Shown: positions 1 through 8,715, counted from the stretch's first letter. The stretch: DNA of 37,326 nt from Gammaproteobacteria bacterium bin55 (GCA_002238665.1 MPMU01000017.1:1-37326); one strand, 5' to 3'. A program made the numbers and translations. The notes: generated from the sequence alone by a model not told the origin.

Positions 1-708
1 GGTCGACAATGCAGAATGCCTGCCTCCAATGCCTCAATGTAGAGACTCGCGTTCTGTCGCAATCCCACACGCCAACCGGTAATGCGACGACTACAGCCAT
101 CTTGGTACGCCACTAAATACGCGTCACCTTCTACCAGCGGTATGTGAGTCGCATCGCTGTACCAAACCCGATGGGGCTCATCCTTCACATACTCTCGTCG
201 GACTCGGTCTTCGCTGCGTCAGGCCTTGCCAGTCAGGATCGTGGTCCGCAACTTGTGTCGCCTTGGACTGCCTTGGGTGCCCGATTAGCGCATCAATCGT
301 GCTACCTTCTTCGTACGTACTTGGAAGCATTCCTTAATCACCAGAACATACATTTTGGGTGAGCCGAAGTGGCGGTGAAATGGGCTGGATACACGGAGTC
401 GAAGGATCAACTGCTTAAGAACCTCATCGGTCTGGGCACGTTGGATAGGCACATATTGACGCCAACGGTAGTAACCACGTCTGGAAACGTTGAGTATTCC
501 ACACTTCTTTTGTATGGATAAGCTGGCCTTGTTCATTTCAATGGATTGGAACGCCAACTCACGGCGTTCGGAGTGTGTTGAGCAAACTAGGCCGCAGTCT
601 CTTTCATAAAGGCTATACTCTTCTCTAAACCCTCAATGCGTTTGGCTTGGCATCTCACCTTCAGTTCTAATTCTTCTTTCGTGAATTGTGCCTTCGGCTC
701 GTTCTGAC
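1..708 (-). pseudogene. Decayed IS3-family transposase (OrfA tail plus OrfB), cut by window edge
   Basis: Read on the minus strand, 587-706 encodes the charged C-terminal tail typical of IS3-family OrfA (ending KSIAFMKETAA, stop at 587-589). Its frame is closed by TAA just upstream, although an ATG with a purine-rich site lies there in another frame, so the OrfA body appears deleted. OrfB follows in the -1 frame: the CGILNVSRRGYYRWR region, then FGSPKMYVLVIKE and VARLMR, then an in-frame TAA at 285-287 and TGA at 219-221. The same frame continues into the integrase-like core (VWYSDATHIPL, YLVAYQDGCSRRITGWRV), where D of SDAT should be the first DDE catalytic residue. The rest of the catalytic core lies beyond base 1. 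Two in-frame stops and a truncated OrfA make activity very unlikely. The family assignment is firm; the exact IS is not identifiable. Confidence 0.85.
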
Positions 709-727
709 ATTATCCTCTATTGCAGAA

Positions 728-761
728 AGTGTCCCGAAAATCGGTGCAAGACCATAGGACA
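728..761. repeat. Possible outer end (terminal inverted repeat) of the IS3-family remnant
   Basis: Upstream of the OrfA remnant, the minus strand reads TGTCCTATGGTCTTGCACCG followed by a CGATTTTCGGGACAC stretch. This resembles the TG-starting ends with a C-rich/GGACAC core found in several IS3-family groups. The opposite end is outside the window, so the repeat cannot be paired and no target-site duplication can be tested. Confidence 0.35.
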
Positions 762-920
762 TTTACAACAGTAAACGTGAGTAGACTTCAATCTATATAT
801 TCTTGTTCATGACCAGTGAATAGGCTTTATTTACAAGAATGTCGTTTCAGCTAGGAACAGGGTGAAGGGTGCACAATTGGACAACAGGCAAGACAACAGG
901 CAATATATCTCATTACCGTC

Positions 921-1187
921 ATGAGATGTGAGGAAAGCGGAGTGTTTGTGGGCCGGAGCGCCGATATTCCAGGCTTGCATATTGAAGCCAGTACACCAAT
1001 AGGTATCGTCGAAGCGATTGCGGAAGTTGCTCCTCAGCTGATGAAGAGCAACCTAAAGCTTTCGTTAAAGGAGATCGGTGAATGTCAGATCAATGTGCAG
1101 ATACAGCCAACACCTACTAAAAAGCGACGACTGTCATCACGACCACATATCTTTCTTGATTCTGATCTGGTAGGTGCGGCAGCATGA
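921..1187 (+). CDS. DUF1902/HicB-like antitoxin-type protein
   Basis: This 88-residue protein begins with a short beta-strand segment matching the DUF1902 (HicB-like) pattern: E-S-G-V-F-V ... S-A-D-I-P-G-L-H-I-E-A-S, then a helix and A-P-Q-L-M-K-S-N. These proteins are usually the antitoxin half of a HicAB-type type II toxin-antitoxin pair, where HicA is a small dsRNA-binding-like mRNA interferase. No HicA reading frame is visible on either side; only about 20 codons follow before the KTSC gene. The C-terminal half (KKRRLSSRP) is basic and not recognised. The ATG is the only plausible start nearby, but related proteins have a few more N-terminal strand residues (frame-compatible I-T-V precede the ATG), so a slightly longer product or decay is possible. 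Confidence 0.6.
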   Translation: MRCEESGVFVGRSADIPGLHIEASTPIGIVEAIAEVAPQLMKSNLKLSLKEIGECQINVQIQPTPTKKRRLSSRPHIFLDSDLVGAAA

Positions 1188-1227
1188 TGCCGTCAGTGAA
1201 GGATCAAGTGATGAATGAAGAGGCACT

Positions 1228-1437
1228 ATGCACCGCGAAACAGTAGTTTCCAGCAACATTGCCTCAATCGGCTATGACCCCAGATCTCAGACGTTGGAGA
1301 TTTGTTTCAAAAAGGGCAGAATCTATCAGTACTTTGACGTGCCTGCTGATGTGCACCGCGCGTTGAGGAACGCAAGCTCACACGGGAAGTTTCTGAATCA
1401 ACAGATCAAGGGATCTTACCGATACGCTCGAGTATGA
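1228..1437 (+). CDS. KTSC domain-containing protein
   Basis: The 69-residue product is a complete KTSC domain: V-S-S-N-I-A-S-I-G-Y-D at residues 6-16, then L-E-I-C-F-K-K-G-R-I-Y-Q-Y-F-D-V-P, and a final H-G-K-F-L-N-Q-Q-I-K-G-S-Y-R-Y. The family takes its name from the K-T-S-C-like residues near the loop; the canonical K-x-S-x-G-Y is represented here by the SSNIASIGY stretch. Such proteins are small, often phage- or island-borne or fused to lysyl-tRNA-synthetase-like or helicase domains, and their molecular role is not established. GAAGAGG sits 6-7 bases before the ATG. It lies 40 bp after the DUF1902 gene in the same direction, so the two could be co-transcribed. Confidence 0.75.
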   Translation: MHRETVVSSNIASIGYDPRSQTLEICFKKGRIYQYFDVPADVHRALRNASSHGKFLNQQIKGSYRYARV

Positions 1438-2123
1438 CTGGTAAGGGAGTAAGCAGTACGACCGCGTATTGTTCAGCTTCTGTCAGTAATCGCAATCCAC
1501 GTGGATCAGTTTATGAGCGTACGCTCAATCAATCTTCTCTTCTAGTGCTCAGTAAGGGAGGCATTTGCTTTAGTGATTGGTATGGCATGTTCGTGGCGCT
1601 ATTGAGTTCACCAGCGTTCGATTACGGCACATGCCATCGTCAATTTGCCGAACCAATGTAAGCCAGACGGTACTCTCTGGACTTACCACTGAAGCTCGCC
1701 GCTGAAGGAACGTGCGGGTCCCCGTGATCCCCACTTGCGTGACGGTTTTGCGAACTAGATCCTCCTGTTTGTTCCGTATTTCAGTTGAAAGTTACCGGTG
1801 ACTTCATCGTAAAGTAACACCCGGAGGGATGTGAGCTGACCTAGCAGTTGTTAGATGCAACGGAACTAGACGCCTAGCTTCAACCAGTACTTTTACTTCT
1901 TGTACTACTTACAACAAAGGGGCATGATTTAGAATTAAGTTAGACTGAAAATGAAAAACTTACGATAAAGGACCTGATATTGGTGTTTTTGAGAGTGCGA
2001 CACAGCTAAAAGGCATCCAAGAAGGAAAGACAATTCGAGTTGTCACACCTGTTATGGGTTCGCCGAAGGCAAAGTCGTAGTTTCTCTTCCATTGAGTATT
2101 AGGTAATCACAAGAGAGGCAAAA
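1438..2123. other. Gene-poor accessory stretch
   Basis: I see no convincing gene here. A short open frame follows the KTSC stop (to 1661) but has no family resemblance and biased composition. At about 1975-2080 a plus-strand frame reads PDIGVFESATQLKGIQEGK and then TIRVVTPVMGSPKAKS before a stop. It looks protein-like but has no start codon in frame and is unassigned, so it may be a gene remnant. Confidence 0.4.
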
Positions 2124-2336
2124 ATGAAGATAAAGGATTTACTTGAGGTGGAAGAAGATGGGGACATTTTTCATGGATTCTGCCCACAGTTACCAGGTGT
2201 TCACGTAGCCGGTGACACGGAAGAGGAAACCCTCAATCTATTAACCGAAGCAACATTGCAACACATACTCGTCCTCTTGAAGACTGGATATCCGATTCCA
2301 GACCAAGTCATCCTAGACGATGAGATATTTGACTAA
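2124..2336 (+). CDS. HicB-family antitoxin-like protein (UPF0150 fold)
   Basis: The 70-residue protein matches the short HicB/UPF0150 fold: E-V-E-E-D-G-D-I-F-H-G-F-C-P-Q-L-P-G-V-H-V-A-G-D-T-E-E-E-T, then a helix L-L-T-E-A-T-L-Q-H-I, ending in G-Y-P-I-P. The partially degraded RNase-H-like fold of HicB binds and neutralises the HicA mRNA interferase. No DNA-binding C-terminus (HTH or RHH) is present and no hicA gene is adjacent, so this copy is an orphan or works with a distant partner. An AGAGAGGC site precedes the ATG at a good distance. Confidence 0.75.
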   Translation: MKIKDLLEVEEDGDIFHGFCPQLPGVHVAGDTEEETLNLLTEATLQHILVLLKTGYPIPDQVILDDEIFD

Positions 2337-2372
2337 ATATCTAGGCCAGTGTATAGCACTGAAGCAAGGTGA

Positions 2373-3671
2373 GTGCTATCGAATGAGCCGTGGATAAAGG
2401 TTAGGTTCCCATTGAGCACCCGTAGCACACACAAATGGACTTTTGCTGCACGCTTTCGTGCGGGAGCGTATGGTTGGAAGTCCTCCAGATTGGCTTGCCA
2501 GCGCGTTCGTGAAGCCGTTTCCGAAATAAAAAAGGTAGCCAGAAAAGAACCTGATCTGGGGGCAGAGGGTGCCGTTCGCCTGATCGAAAAGTTATGGCCT
2601 GCGCTGGAGCATGTGAACACTTCCAGCGGTGCATTGGGTTCTGCTGTGAACAAAGCACTTGACCAACTGCTACCTGTTATCATCAACGCGCCAGCGGATG
2701 ACACTACACGGCAAAAATGGCTGGAACGCTTGTGGCAGGCAAAGGAGGAGGATGGTGTCGACTACCTGGCGCCAGTCGGCGACCACTGGGGAGAGATATG
2801 CGGGTCAGTAGAAGTCGCCAATTTTTGGGCGGAGGAATTGGTGCCAACATTGCGGTTGTGTTGGTCCAATCCAAACCAACCTAGCTACTTTCGTGGCACA
2901 ACAGCCTGCTTGTCCTGTCTGCTGGTGGCCGGACGCAATGAGGAACTCCTCGACCTACTGGCACTGCAAAGTCTAACCCTCTGGCATTACCGCCGCTTCG
3001 GGGTTGAAGCGTTATTGGCCATGGGCAAGAAGGGAGAAGCGTTGCGTTACGCCGAGGCGTCCAGAGGCTTGAACGAACCAAATCCGATGATTGATCGTGC
3101 CTGCGAAAAAATCCTGAATTCCTCTGGCTTTCATGACGAGGCCTATCGACGTTATGGCCTAAGGTCGGCACTGGGTATTACGTATCTCGCCAGATTTCGT
3201 GATGTGGCAAAGAGATATCCCATGAAGGAAGCGTCAGAGATTCTGACGGACCTCATCGCCTCGACCCCCGGAGAAGAAGGAAAATGGTTTGCGACGGCAA
3301 AGGAGCTAAAGTTATACGAACTGGCATTAGACCTTGCGAAACGTAGTCCCTGTGACCCAAAAACACTGAGCAGGGCAGCCAGAGATCACATTGATTCGGC
3401 TCCTGGATTTGCTTTAGGCTCCGCCCTGATCGCGTTGCACTGGTTGAGTAACGGGTGGGGTTACGAAGTAACCGACATCGATGTGAATGAGGTCTATGAC
3501 CGGGCAATGGACGTTGCCATCAGGTTGAATAGGGAAAACGTCGTCACCGAGTATGTTCGGAAAATTGTGGAGACCAACGACCGTGAAACGGAACAGTTTG
3601 TGCGCCAGATTTTACGGAATAGGATGAGCGAAGATGAGAACGAAGATAATAGGCTAGTGCCTCCAGAGTAA
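2373..3671 (+). CDS. Conserved hypothetical protein with helical repeats
   Basis: The 432-residue protein belongs to a conserved hypothetical family I recognise by its N-terminal K-W-T-F-A-A-R-F-R-A-G-A-Y-G-W signature and by E-G-K-W-F-A-T-A-K-E-L plus S-P-C-D-P-K-T-L near residue 330. The body is almost entirely alpha-helical, with paired amphipathic helices reminiscent of TPR/HEAT-like scaffolds (for example the E-A-L-R-Y-A-E-A and E-A-Y-R-R-Y-G segments). There is no signal peptide and no membrane segment. No catalytic motif is evident and the function is unknown. The annotated start is GTG at 2373; the conserved region begins about 20 residues later, so TTG at 2412 with an AAAGG/TAGG site upstream is an alternative. 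Confidence 0.7.
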   Translation: MLSNEPWIKVRFPLSTRSTHKWTFAARFRAGAYGWKSSRLACQRVREAVSEIKKVARKEPDLGAEGAVRLIEKLWPALEHVNTSSGALGSAVNKALDQLLPVIINAPADDTTRQKWLERLWQAKEEDGVDYLAPVGDHWGEICGSVEVANFWAEELVPTLRLCWSNPNQPSYFRGTTACLSCLLVAGRNEELLDLLALQSLTLWHYRRFGVEALLAMGKKGEALRYAEASRGLNEPNPMIDRACEKILNSSGFHDEAYRRYGLRSALGITYLARFRDVAKRYPMKEASEILTDLIASTPGEEGKWFATAKELKLYELALDLAKRSPCDPKTLSRAARDHIDSAPGFALGSALIALHWLSNGWGYEVTDIDVNEVYDRAMDVAIRLNRENVVTEYVRKIVETNDRETEQFVRQILRNRMSEDENEDNRLVPPE

Positions 3672-4334
3672 CACAATTGAATTGCGATTTGTCTTGAATT
3701 ATGTGCGTAAGTGGAGCGAAGAGCAAACATTTGGTGCATGAAGAATAGACATTTCATGCTCACATGCATTTTTCGACCGATTTTGCTTGATCTTCGCTGT
3801 TTAACTACCCATCAGGAGCGCTATCTAGCGACGTTCTGAAGAATGGGAATAGGTCTTCATCGTTCCCATCGACAAAACAGAGATCAGTTTGAGGGTGCCT
3901 GGCCGATGTTCTGGTGATTTAGGTCGGACTACAGCACCCCTACCCGAAAATCGAGATTCGTGATCAGATTCTGATATTCATGGAAGAGTATGTCGCCGTG
4001 AACTGTGATCATGACACCGGAAGATCTAGGGACAACTGGTGGGGTGGCTACTCGTATTGGTGACATCCTTCAATAGTAGGATGCGACTTGCCATTCTGCT
4101 GAGACTTGCCATTCTGCTTGATGTTCAAAAGCTAATTACAAGAGTAAGAGATGATTGACTTTAATTACCAGCTCAGCAGTTCAAATGGATGTGCATGACC
4201 AACCGATGAGATGAATTCATCCATAATTCAATATTTGTAATGTGATATCTCACATCTCTTGTTTACCGAACGGCAGAATCACCACGAGTTAGATTCCGTA
4301 GCAATCCTGCAACCGTCTGCTAGGGATATCGCAG
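3672..4334. other. Intergenic region, no gene seen
   Basis: No supported gene on either strand. It contains one short direct repeat (4085-4118) and AT-rich DNA from about 4120 to 4265 that may hold a promoter for the downstream pair, but no clear -35/-10 pair stands out. Confidence 0.4.
4085..4118. repeat. Short tandem repeat, two copies of a 16-mer
   Basis: GACTTGCCATTCTGCT occurs at 4085-4100 and again at 4103-4118, separated by two bases. It lies about 220 bp upstream of the two-gene module and could be a slippage duplication or a pair of binding sites. Confidence 0.7.
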
Positions 4335-4733
4335 TTGGTTGATGTACCTAGGTACCGTGAAGAATTATCGTGCGACTGCCCAACTCCTGGGGCTGAGGAA
4401 ATACGAAGTGCACGGGTTTTATACCGAATGATTAAAGGGCCAGTTCCTACTGAGCGAGATTTTGACTCTTTTAGGAAACGTAATCCAAACAGAGCACTCT
4501 TGGAGACATCCAAACTTGAGTGCTTTTATCGCGGTCTGTCATTGTTCATTGATGCGGAGACAGCAAGAATTCGAACTCAAAGGAGAATGTCAAAGTACAG
4601 AATCTGTAAAGTAAGCCTCCAAAAAGGTGCGGGCATGCTTTTTCAAGCGGGAGAACAAGACGGTCACTTCACTTGGTGGCCGTATTCAGACTTCAAGATT
4701 CTAGATTACTGTGAGGTTGTGCAAGATGTATAA
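4335..4733 (+). CDS. Conserved hypothetical protein, first gene of an overlapping pair
   Basis: The 132-residue protein starts V-D-V-P-R-Y-R-E-E-L-S-C-D-C-P, a stretch I recall from a small family of uncharacterised bacterial proteins, and has an A-R-V-L-Y-R-M-I segment and a C-terminal H-F-T-W-W-P-Y-S-D-F-K-I-L. The CxC near the N-terminus and the WWP motif are the most distinctive elements. No function is known. The start is a TTG at 4335, with AGGGA eight bases upstream. The stop overlaps the next gene's ATG (4726), which indicates translational coupling and probably a functional pair, arranged like a toxin-antitoxin or effector-immunity pair; that role is only inference. Confidence 0.65.
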   Translation: MVDVPRYREELSCDCPTPGAEEIRSARVLYRMIKGPVPTERDFDSFRKRNPNRALLETSKLECFYRGLSLFIDAETARIRTQRRMSKYRICKVSLQKGAGMLFQAGEQDGHFTWWPYSDFKILDYCEVVQDV

Positions 4734-5871
4734 ATCAGTCACCTACCGATCAACCCTGATTTTTTATGACAGTCCTGAGGTCATTCAAACTGAAGATCAC
4801 TTTGGTGATCCCTACATTGGTTGTGTGGTAGAGCCCGATAAAACTGCTTTTAGGTTTCTCGTAGTTCGTGTCCATAAGGACATCCCAACGAAACTGAGAT
4901 GCGGTGAAATCGATTTACTCACCATGGTAGAGAACTATTCACCGTATGGTTGGTATCTCTGTGAAACCAACGATTTGCATAAACCAATCACTCTAGAGGA
5001 ACAAGACGATGACATACCGGAGGATTTTCTTCCTAATCCGGATGTCTATGTACGAAAGCCTGGAACAAAGTTCGATCAATTGGTGAAAGAAGCAGTCGAT
5101 CGAAATAGGGTTGTAATTCGGCTTAAGATTGAGTCGGAGCTCCACCCATTTACACATCAATTAAAGTGGAGAGACTATGAGGATATCTCGTCTCGTTTGA
5201 GAAGGTTAATCATTAGTGCTGGTAAACACATCACTGGCACTCTTGGCAACAATGAAAAGTCCCAACTAGATTTAGACATCTTGGTGCCCGCTCAAGAAGG
5301 ATCTGTGGAAATACTCGTTGCAGCATCAAATGAAAACCAAGATTTATTTGAACCGAATAGATTACTTTTGGATGCACTGACGCAGGTTGACAGTACTCTA
5401 GACCATTCACACAAAATTGACGATCTTCGCGGATTGGCGCAGCAATACAGCGTTGAGTACGCAAATTTATATATAGACCTGCTAAAGGCCTTGGTTCGAA
5501 GTGAGTCGGATTTGGTTTGTTCCTGGGCGGATCCGAAGATCAAAGTAAAAAAAGGTAGTAATGTACATTTACACAATGCAAAAAAACTGATTTATGATGT
5601 CAAAAGCCATCCAAATGAAATTCTGAATGAAGCACAATGCCGTGTGAGAGGGGAGTTTGTGCAATTTAAATCAAGTACGGGTAGATGGGGTTTACAGACG
5701 GAAAACGGCTTGGTGGTAGGAAAGGTCGATACCGCCAAACTGCCTGGAAAACTCAGGGGATTGGAAGTTGGAAAAAAATACTCTTTTGATTGCGTAAAAA
5801 GGCAAACCTTTAAAGGGTCCTTGGCTGGCCATGAACCACAGTACTTTTTGAGAGAATACGATCCGGTGTAA
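4726..5871 (+). CDS. DUF6575-like hypothetical protein, second gene of the overlapping pair
   Basis: Of about 381 residues from ATG 4726; a GTG at 4711 in the same frame is an alternative. The N-terminal ~90 residues (T-L-I-F-Y-D-S-P-E-V-I ... F-G-D-P-Y-I-G-C-V-V, then F-L-V-V-R-V and I-D-L-L) resemble DUF6575-type domains. These are associated with uncharacterised proteins in variable genome regions. A middle part (residues ~120-260) is helical with an I-S-S-R-L-R-R-L-I-I segment. The last ~80 residues are beta-rich (C-R-V-R-G-E-F-V-Q-F ... Y-S-F-D-C-V-K-R-Q-T-F), like a small OB/SH3-type barrel. It is soluble by composition, with no signal. ATG 4726 overlaps the upstream TAA, so production is likely coupled. 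The domain assignment is from memory of the pattern and moderate in certainty. Confidence 0.6.
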   Translation: MYKSVTYRSTLIFYDSPEVIQTEDHFGDPYIGCVVEPDKTAFRFLVVRVHKDIPTKLRCGEIDLLTMVENYSPYGWYLCETNDLHKPITLEEQDDDIPEDFLPNPDVYVRKPGTKFDQLVKEAVDRNRVVIRLKIESELHPFTHQLKWRDYEDISSRLRRLIISAGKHITGTLGNNEKSQLDLDILVPAQEGSVEILVAASNENQDLFEPNRLLLDALTQVDSTLDHSHKIDDLRGLAQQYSVEYANLYIDLLKALVRSESDLVCSWADPKIKVKKGSNVHLHNAKKLIYDVKSHPNEILNEAQCRVRGEFVQFKSSTGRWGLQTENGLVVGKVDTAKLPGKLRGLEVGKKYSFDCVKRQTFKGSLAGHEPQYFLREYDPV

Positions 5872-6148
5872 GTGGATGTGACCTTTAACGAATCTCTTCT
5901 CATGTCTACCACCTGAAGAAAACTCTTCTTCAAATTACCGTTAGTCGTGTAGATTCTCTCAATTTAGAAGAGATCCAAATCATTCAATGTGATCTACATT
6001 TTCACATCGTGGAATTTCCGATCTAAGTGGTTCTCTACTTTCAATAATGAGGTAGATTTGGTAGATTTCCACTCGCAGTGACATTGAGTGAGACACTCAA
6101 CAGTTCAGTCACTAGGACACAAAGGCTTTCGACACTCGGAGTGAAACA

Positions 6149-7156
6149 ATGGAATCAATGATTGTCGCGTTACTCGGCGTTGCTGTGGTATTGCTACTTC
6201 TCTGCTTTGTGGTAGGAATCGTCACGTTTCTACGCACGAAAGATCCAAAGCAGTCGAGAGACGTGGTCCTGGAACTAAGAGACTACATCGACACCAAGCT
6301 GAATCAGCAGTCTGAATCCACGAGCACAACACTTGATCGTACTCACAAGTCACTCCAGGACCTGCAGGGTAAGCTCTCGGATCTCACGAATTCTCAAAAC
6401 AACATCCTTGAGAAATTGCAACCTGTCACCGATATCAGTCGAGTACTCTCAAATTCACAAACTCGCGGAAGATTTGGAGAGGTCATACTCGAGGATATTC
6501 TGAGAGACACACTACCGGACGAGCTCTATGAGATTCAAGCCCAGGTCACGAAGAAAGGAGATGGTAGAGGTAATGTTGATTGCTTGTTGAAATTACCACC
6601 ACCTACTGGCGATATCCCACTCGACTCCAAATTTTCGACGAGTGGCTATGTGGAAATGCAGGATCCAGAGTTGGAGCAAGAGAAGCGCAATTTAGCCAGG
6701 AAGGCTTTCGAGGATAGTGTGATCACTCGAGTTAAGGAAGTCGAGAAGTACATTGTGCCTGGCGAGACAGCGGAGTTAGCGCTCATGTTCGTGGCATCCG
6801 ATGCAATCGTGTTGGAAATCGCCTCTAGTCCTAAAGCCATGAGTGAGTCTCGAAAACGTAAGGTGTTCATTGTTGGACCTTCCACATTGATGGCTGCGAT
6901 CGCGACGATTCGGGTACTTTACAACGATCAAGTTGTGGCAAAGAACGCCAAATTGATCCGCGATACCCTTGTGAAATTGACGGATGAAGTAGGGCGGTTA
7001 GAAACTCGGACGGACAATCTTGTGAAGCACTTCGGCAACATGCAGACAGACGTGGATCAGATCAAAACGACGTCCAAGAAGATCAATACTGCGATCACTG
7101 GAGTTGCGAGCGCGCGCTTGACTACCGAACCAGCAGAACTCACAGAGATTGAATAA
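6149..7156 (+). CDS. rmuC: RmuC-family DNA recombination protein
   Basis: The 335-residue protein has an N-terminal membrane anchor (residues ~4-28), a coiled-coil region (~35-95), and the RmuC domain. Recognisable are T-R-G-R-F-G-E-V-I-L-E-D-I-L near residue 110, D-S-K-F around 160, and the E-L-A-L-M-F-V-A-S-D-A segment. RmuC proteins carry a PD-(D/E)XK-like nuclease-type core flanked by coiled coils and suppress genome rearrangements at inverted repeats. This copy is shorter than E. coli RmuC (about 475 residues), mainly because the coiled coil is reduced. GGAG lies just upstream of the ATG. It has no operon partner: the next gene starts 140 bp later and is unrelated. Confidence 0.88.
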   Translation: MESMIVALLGVAVVLLLLCFVVGIVTFLRTKDPKQSRDVVLELRDYIDTKLNQQSESTSTTLDRTHKSLQDLQGKLSDLTNSQNNILEKLQPVTDISRVLSNSQTRGRFGEVILEDILRDTLPDELYEIQAQVTKKGDGRGNVDCLLKLPPPTGDIPLDSKFSTSGYVEMQDPELEQEKRNLARKAFEDSVITRVKEVEKYIVPGETAELALMFVASDAIVLEIASSPKAMSESRKRKVFIVGPSTLMAAIATIRVLYNDQVVAKNAKLIRDTLVKLTDEVGRLETRTDNLVKHFGNMQTDVDQIKTTSKKINTAITGVASARLTTEPAELTEIE

Positions 7157-7298
7157 AAATCAGCAGATTGACTTACGCTACGAACTAATCAGAGGATGGA
7201 TCGCTCGACGATTGGTGCCTTCTGCAAGTAAGTGTTCGCTCTAAAACAAGCGGATTAGCCGATAATAATGACGATAGAACCTGAAGGAGAGATTTCCC

Positions 7299-8231
7299 AT
7301 GCGTAGATTGATTTTGGTTGTTTGTTGCATCTTTGCTTTATCACCGCTGGCACAGGACGATGAATCATGGCATCCGTCTCGTTATGGACCTGAAGATACT
7401 TTGGGTGCGATCAATAATCTGTCCCCAGAGCTCGTAGTAAAAGCAGCCCAGCTTGTAACAGAGGGAAAGACCTATCCGCTAGGAGTTCTCACCGGGTGGA
7501 ATACGCCAGCATATCCTCCACGGACTTTCTCCCTGACAGTCTTACAAGGAGCAGGTACCGGCGCAACCCAAGGAACTAATCAGACCTCTGGAAACGACGA
7601 TTTGATGTTTACATGGATGGGTATTGGAAGTCAAATCGACGGGTTGGGACACATTGGGATTAACCATGTCTACTACAACGGCATTAAGGCAGAAGACTTT
7701 GTCGCAACGACTGGTTTAACCCAACTATCGGTAGATAAACTACCACCAATCGTTTCGCGCGGAGTGCTTGTTGACATGGCCGCACATCAAGATAAACCAA
7801 TGCTTGACGCAGGAAACGCGTTCAATTCTGCTGAAATCAAAGAGAGGGCAGAAGCTCAGGGCATTTCAATTGGTATGGGAGATGTAGTGCTTTTCCACAC
7901 GGGTTGGTTGAACTTGGCCGATACGGAGAACTCTGCCTTTATGGCAGGGGAACCTGGCTTAGGTGTCGATGGTGCTGAGTATCTTGCGAGTCTTGGTGTG
8001 GTCGCAGTTGGTTCGGATACTTGGGGATTAGAGGTGGTGCCTCACGAAGACCCTGAAATGGCATTCCCGGTACACCAGGAGTTACTCACCAAGAATGGCG
8101 TATACATCCTTGAGAATATGGATACTCGACAATTAGCTAAAGAGGAAGTGTGGGAGTTTCTGTTTGTGCTCGGTCAGCCACGATTTGAGGGATCTGTACA
8201 AGCTGTGATAAACCCAGTAGCAATTCGCTAA
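7299..8231 (+). CDS. Exported cyclase-family (kynurenine formamidase-like) metal hydrolase
   Basis: The 310-residue protein has a cleavable signal peptide (M-R-R-L-I-L-V-V-C-C-I-F-A-L-S, about 19 residues), so it acts in the periplasm. It is followed by a cyclase-family (PF04199) domain. The metal-binding segment reads S-Q-I-D-G-L-G-H-I-G, the SQxDGxGH variant of the family's HxGTHxD motif. Further family features are G-D-V-V-L-F-H-T-G-W and a C-terminal I-L-E-N-M-D-T. Characterised members hydrolyse amides or lactones such as N-formylkynurenine or isatin; the substrate here is unknown. The neighbourhood gives no pathway clue. AAGGAGAG precedes the ATG. Confidence 0.88.
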   Translation: MRRLILVVCCIFALSPLAQDDESWHPSRYGPEDTLGAINNLSPELVVKAAQLVTEGKTYPLGVLTGWNTPAYPPRTFSLTVLQGAGTGATQGTNQTSGNDDLMFTWMGIGSQIDGLGHIGINHVYYNGIKAEDFVATTGLTQLSVDKLPPIVSRGVLVDMAAHQDKPMLDAGNAFNSAEIKERAEAQGISIGMGDVVLFHTGWLNLADTENSAFMAGEPGLGVDGAEYLASLGVVAVGSDTWGLEVVPHEDPEMAFPVHQELLTKNGVYILENMDTRQLAKEEVWEFLFVLGQPRFEGSVQAVINPVAIR

Positions 8232-8618
8232 GACGCAAGAGAAGCACGATTTACCTACCTTTGGTACCTAGCGGCAGAATTTCTGAGCATCTGTCTCAGC
8301 TACTGGCGTTTTGATTTGAACTTACAGCGCAAAGAAATCCGGTTTACTGTTTAACTATCTTGGAGTGTCTCATCATTCCAAAAGGCAGGTTGTAAACGAT
8401 CATTCCCGCTGTTACAGGTAGGTTTTGAATGGTTTCTCAGTACCGTTCGAGTGGTGGTCTTTGTGCTCGTTTCGAGTCACACGGTATTTAAAGGATGGCA
8501 ATGAAACGCAAACCACAAAAGCCTAATCGTGCACAACAGACCACCCAAATAGATCGAGATTTCTCGTTGTTTACCTGAATTGCACTCCCAACCTGCGAGT
8601 ATGGTAGTTGGACGAATT

Positions 8619-8647
8619 GCAGGTTTCACTGAACAAGCAGGTTTCAC
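8619..8647. repeat. Direct repeat, two copies of an 11-mer
   Basis: GCAGGTTTCAC occurs at 8619-8629 and 8637-8647, 18 bases apart start to start. It lies about 65 bp upstream of the possible -10 box of the small membrane-protein gene. Confidence 0.6.
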
Positions 8648-8709
8648 GGTACAAATGGATTGCTTGTGTGATAACAAATTCTTGCATCTATATTCCATTT
8701 ATTTATTCC

Positions 8710-8715
8710 TATAAT
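8710..8715 (+). promoter_or_regulatory. Possible -10 box of the small membrane-protein gene
   Basis: A perfect TATAAT lies about 105 bp before the start codon at 8822. No good -35 box sits 16-18 bases upstream (the nearest TTGCAT is 22 bases away), so this is only tentative. Confidence 0.3.

Noticed and set aside
1184..1228. Possible HicA start between the DUF1902 and KTSC genes
   Set aside because: Only about 20 codons before a stop and no G-S-H motif; not a HicA.
1434..1661. 75-codon open frame after the KTSC gene
   Set aside because: No family resemblance, no ribosome-binding site and Ser-rich irregular composition; treated as chance.
2333..2704. 123-codon frame antisense to the helical-repeat gene
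   Set aside because: Opposite to a conserved protein whose own frame carries family motifs; a shadow.
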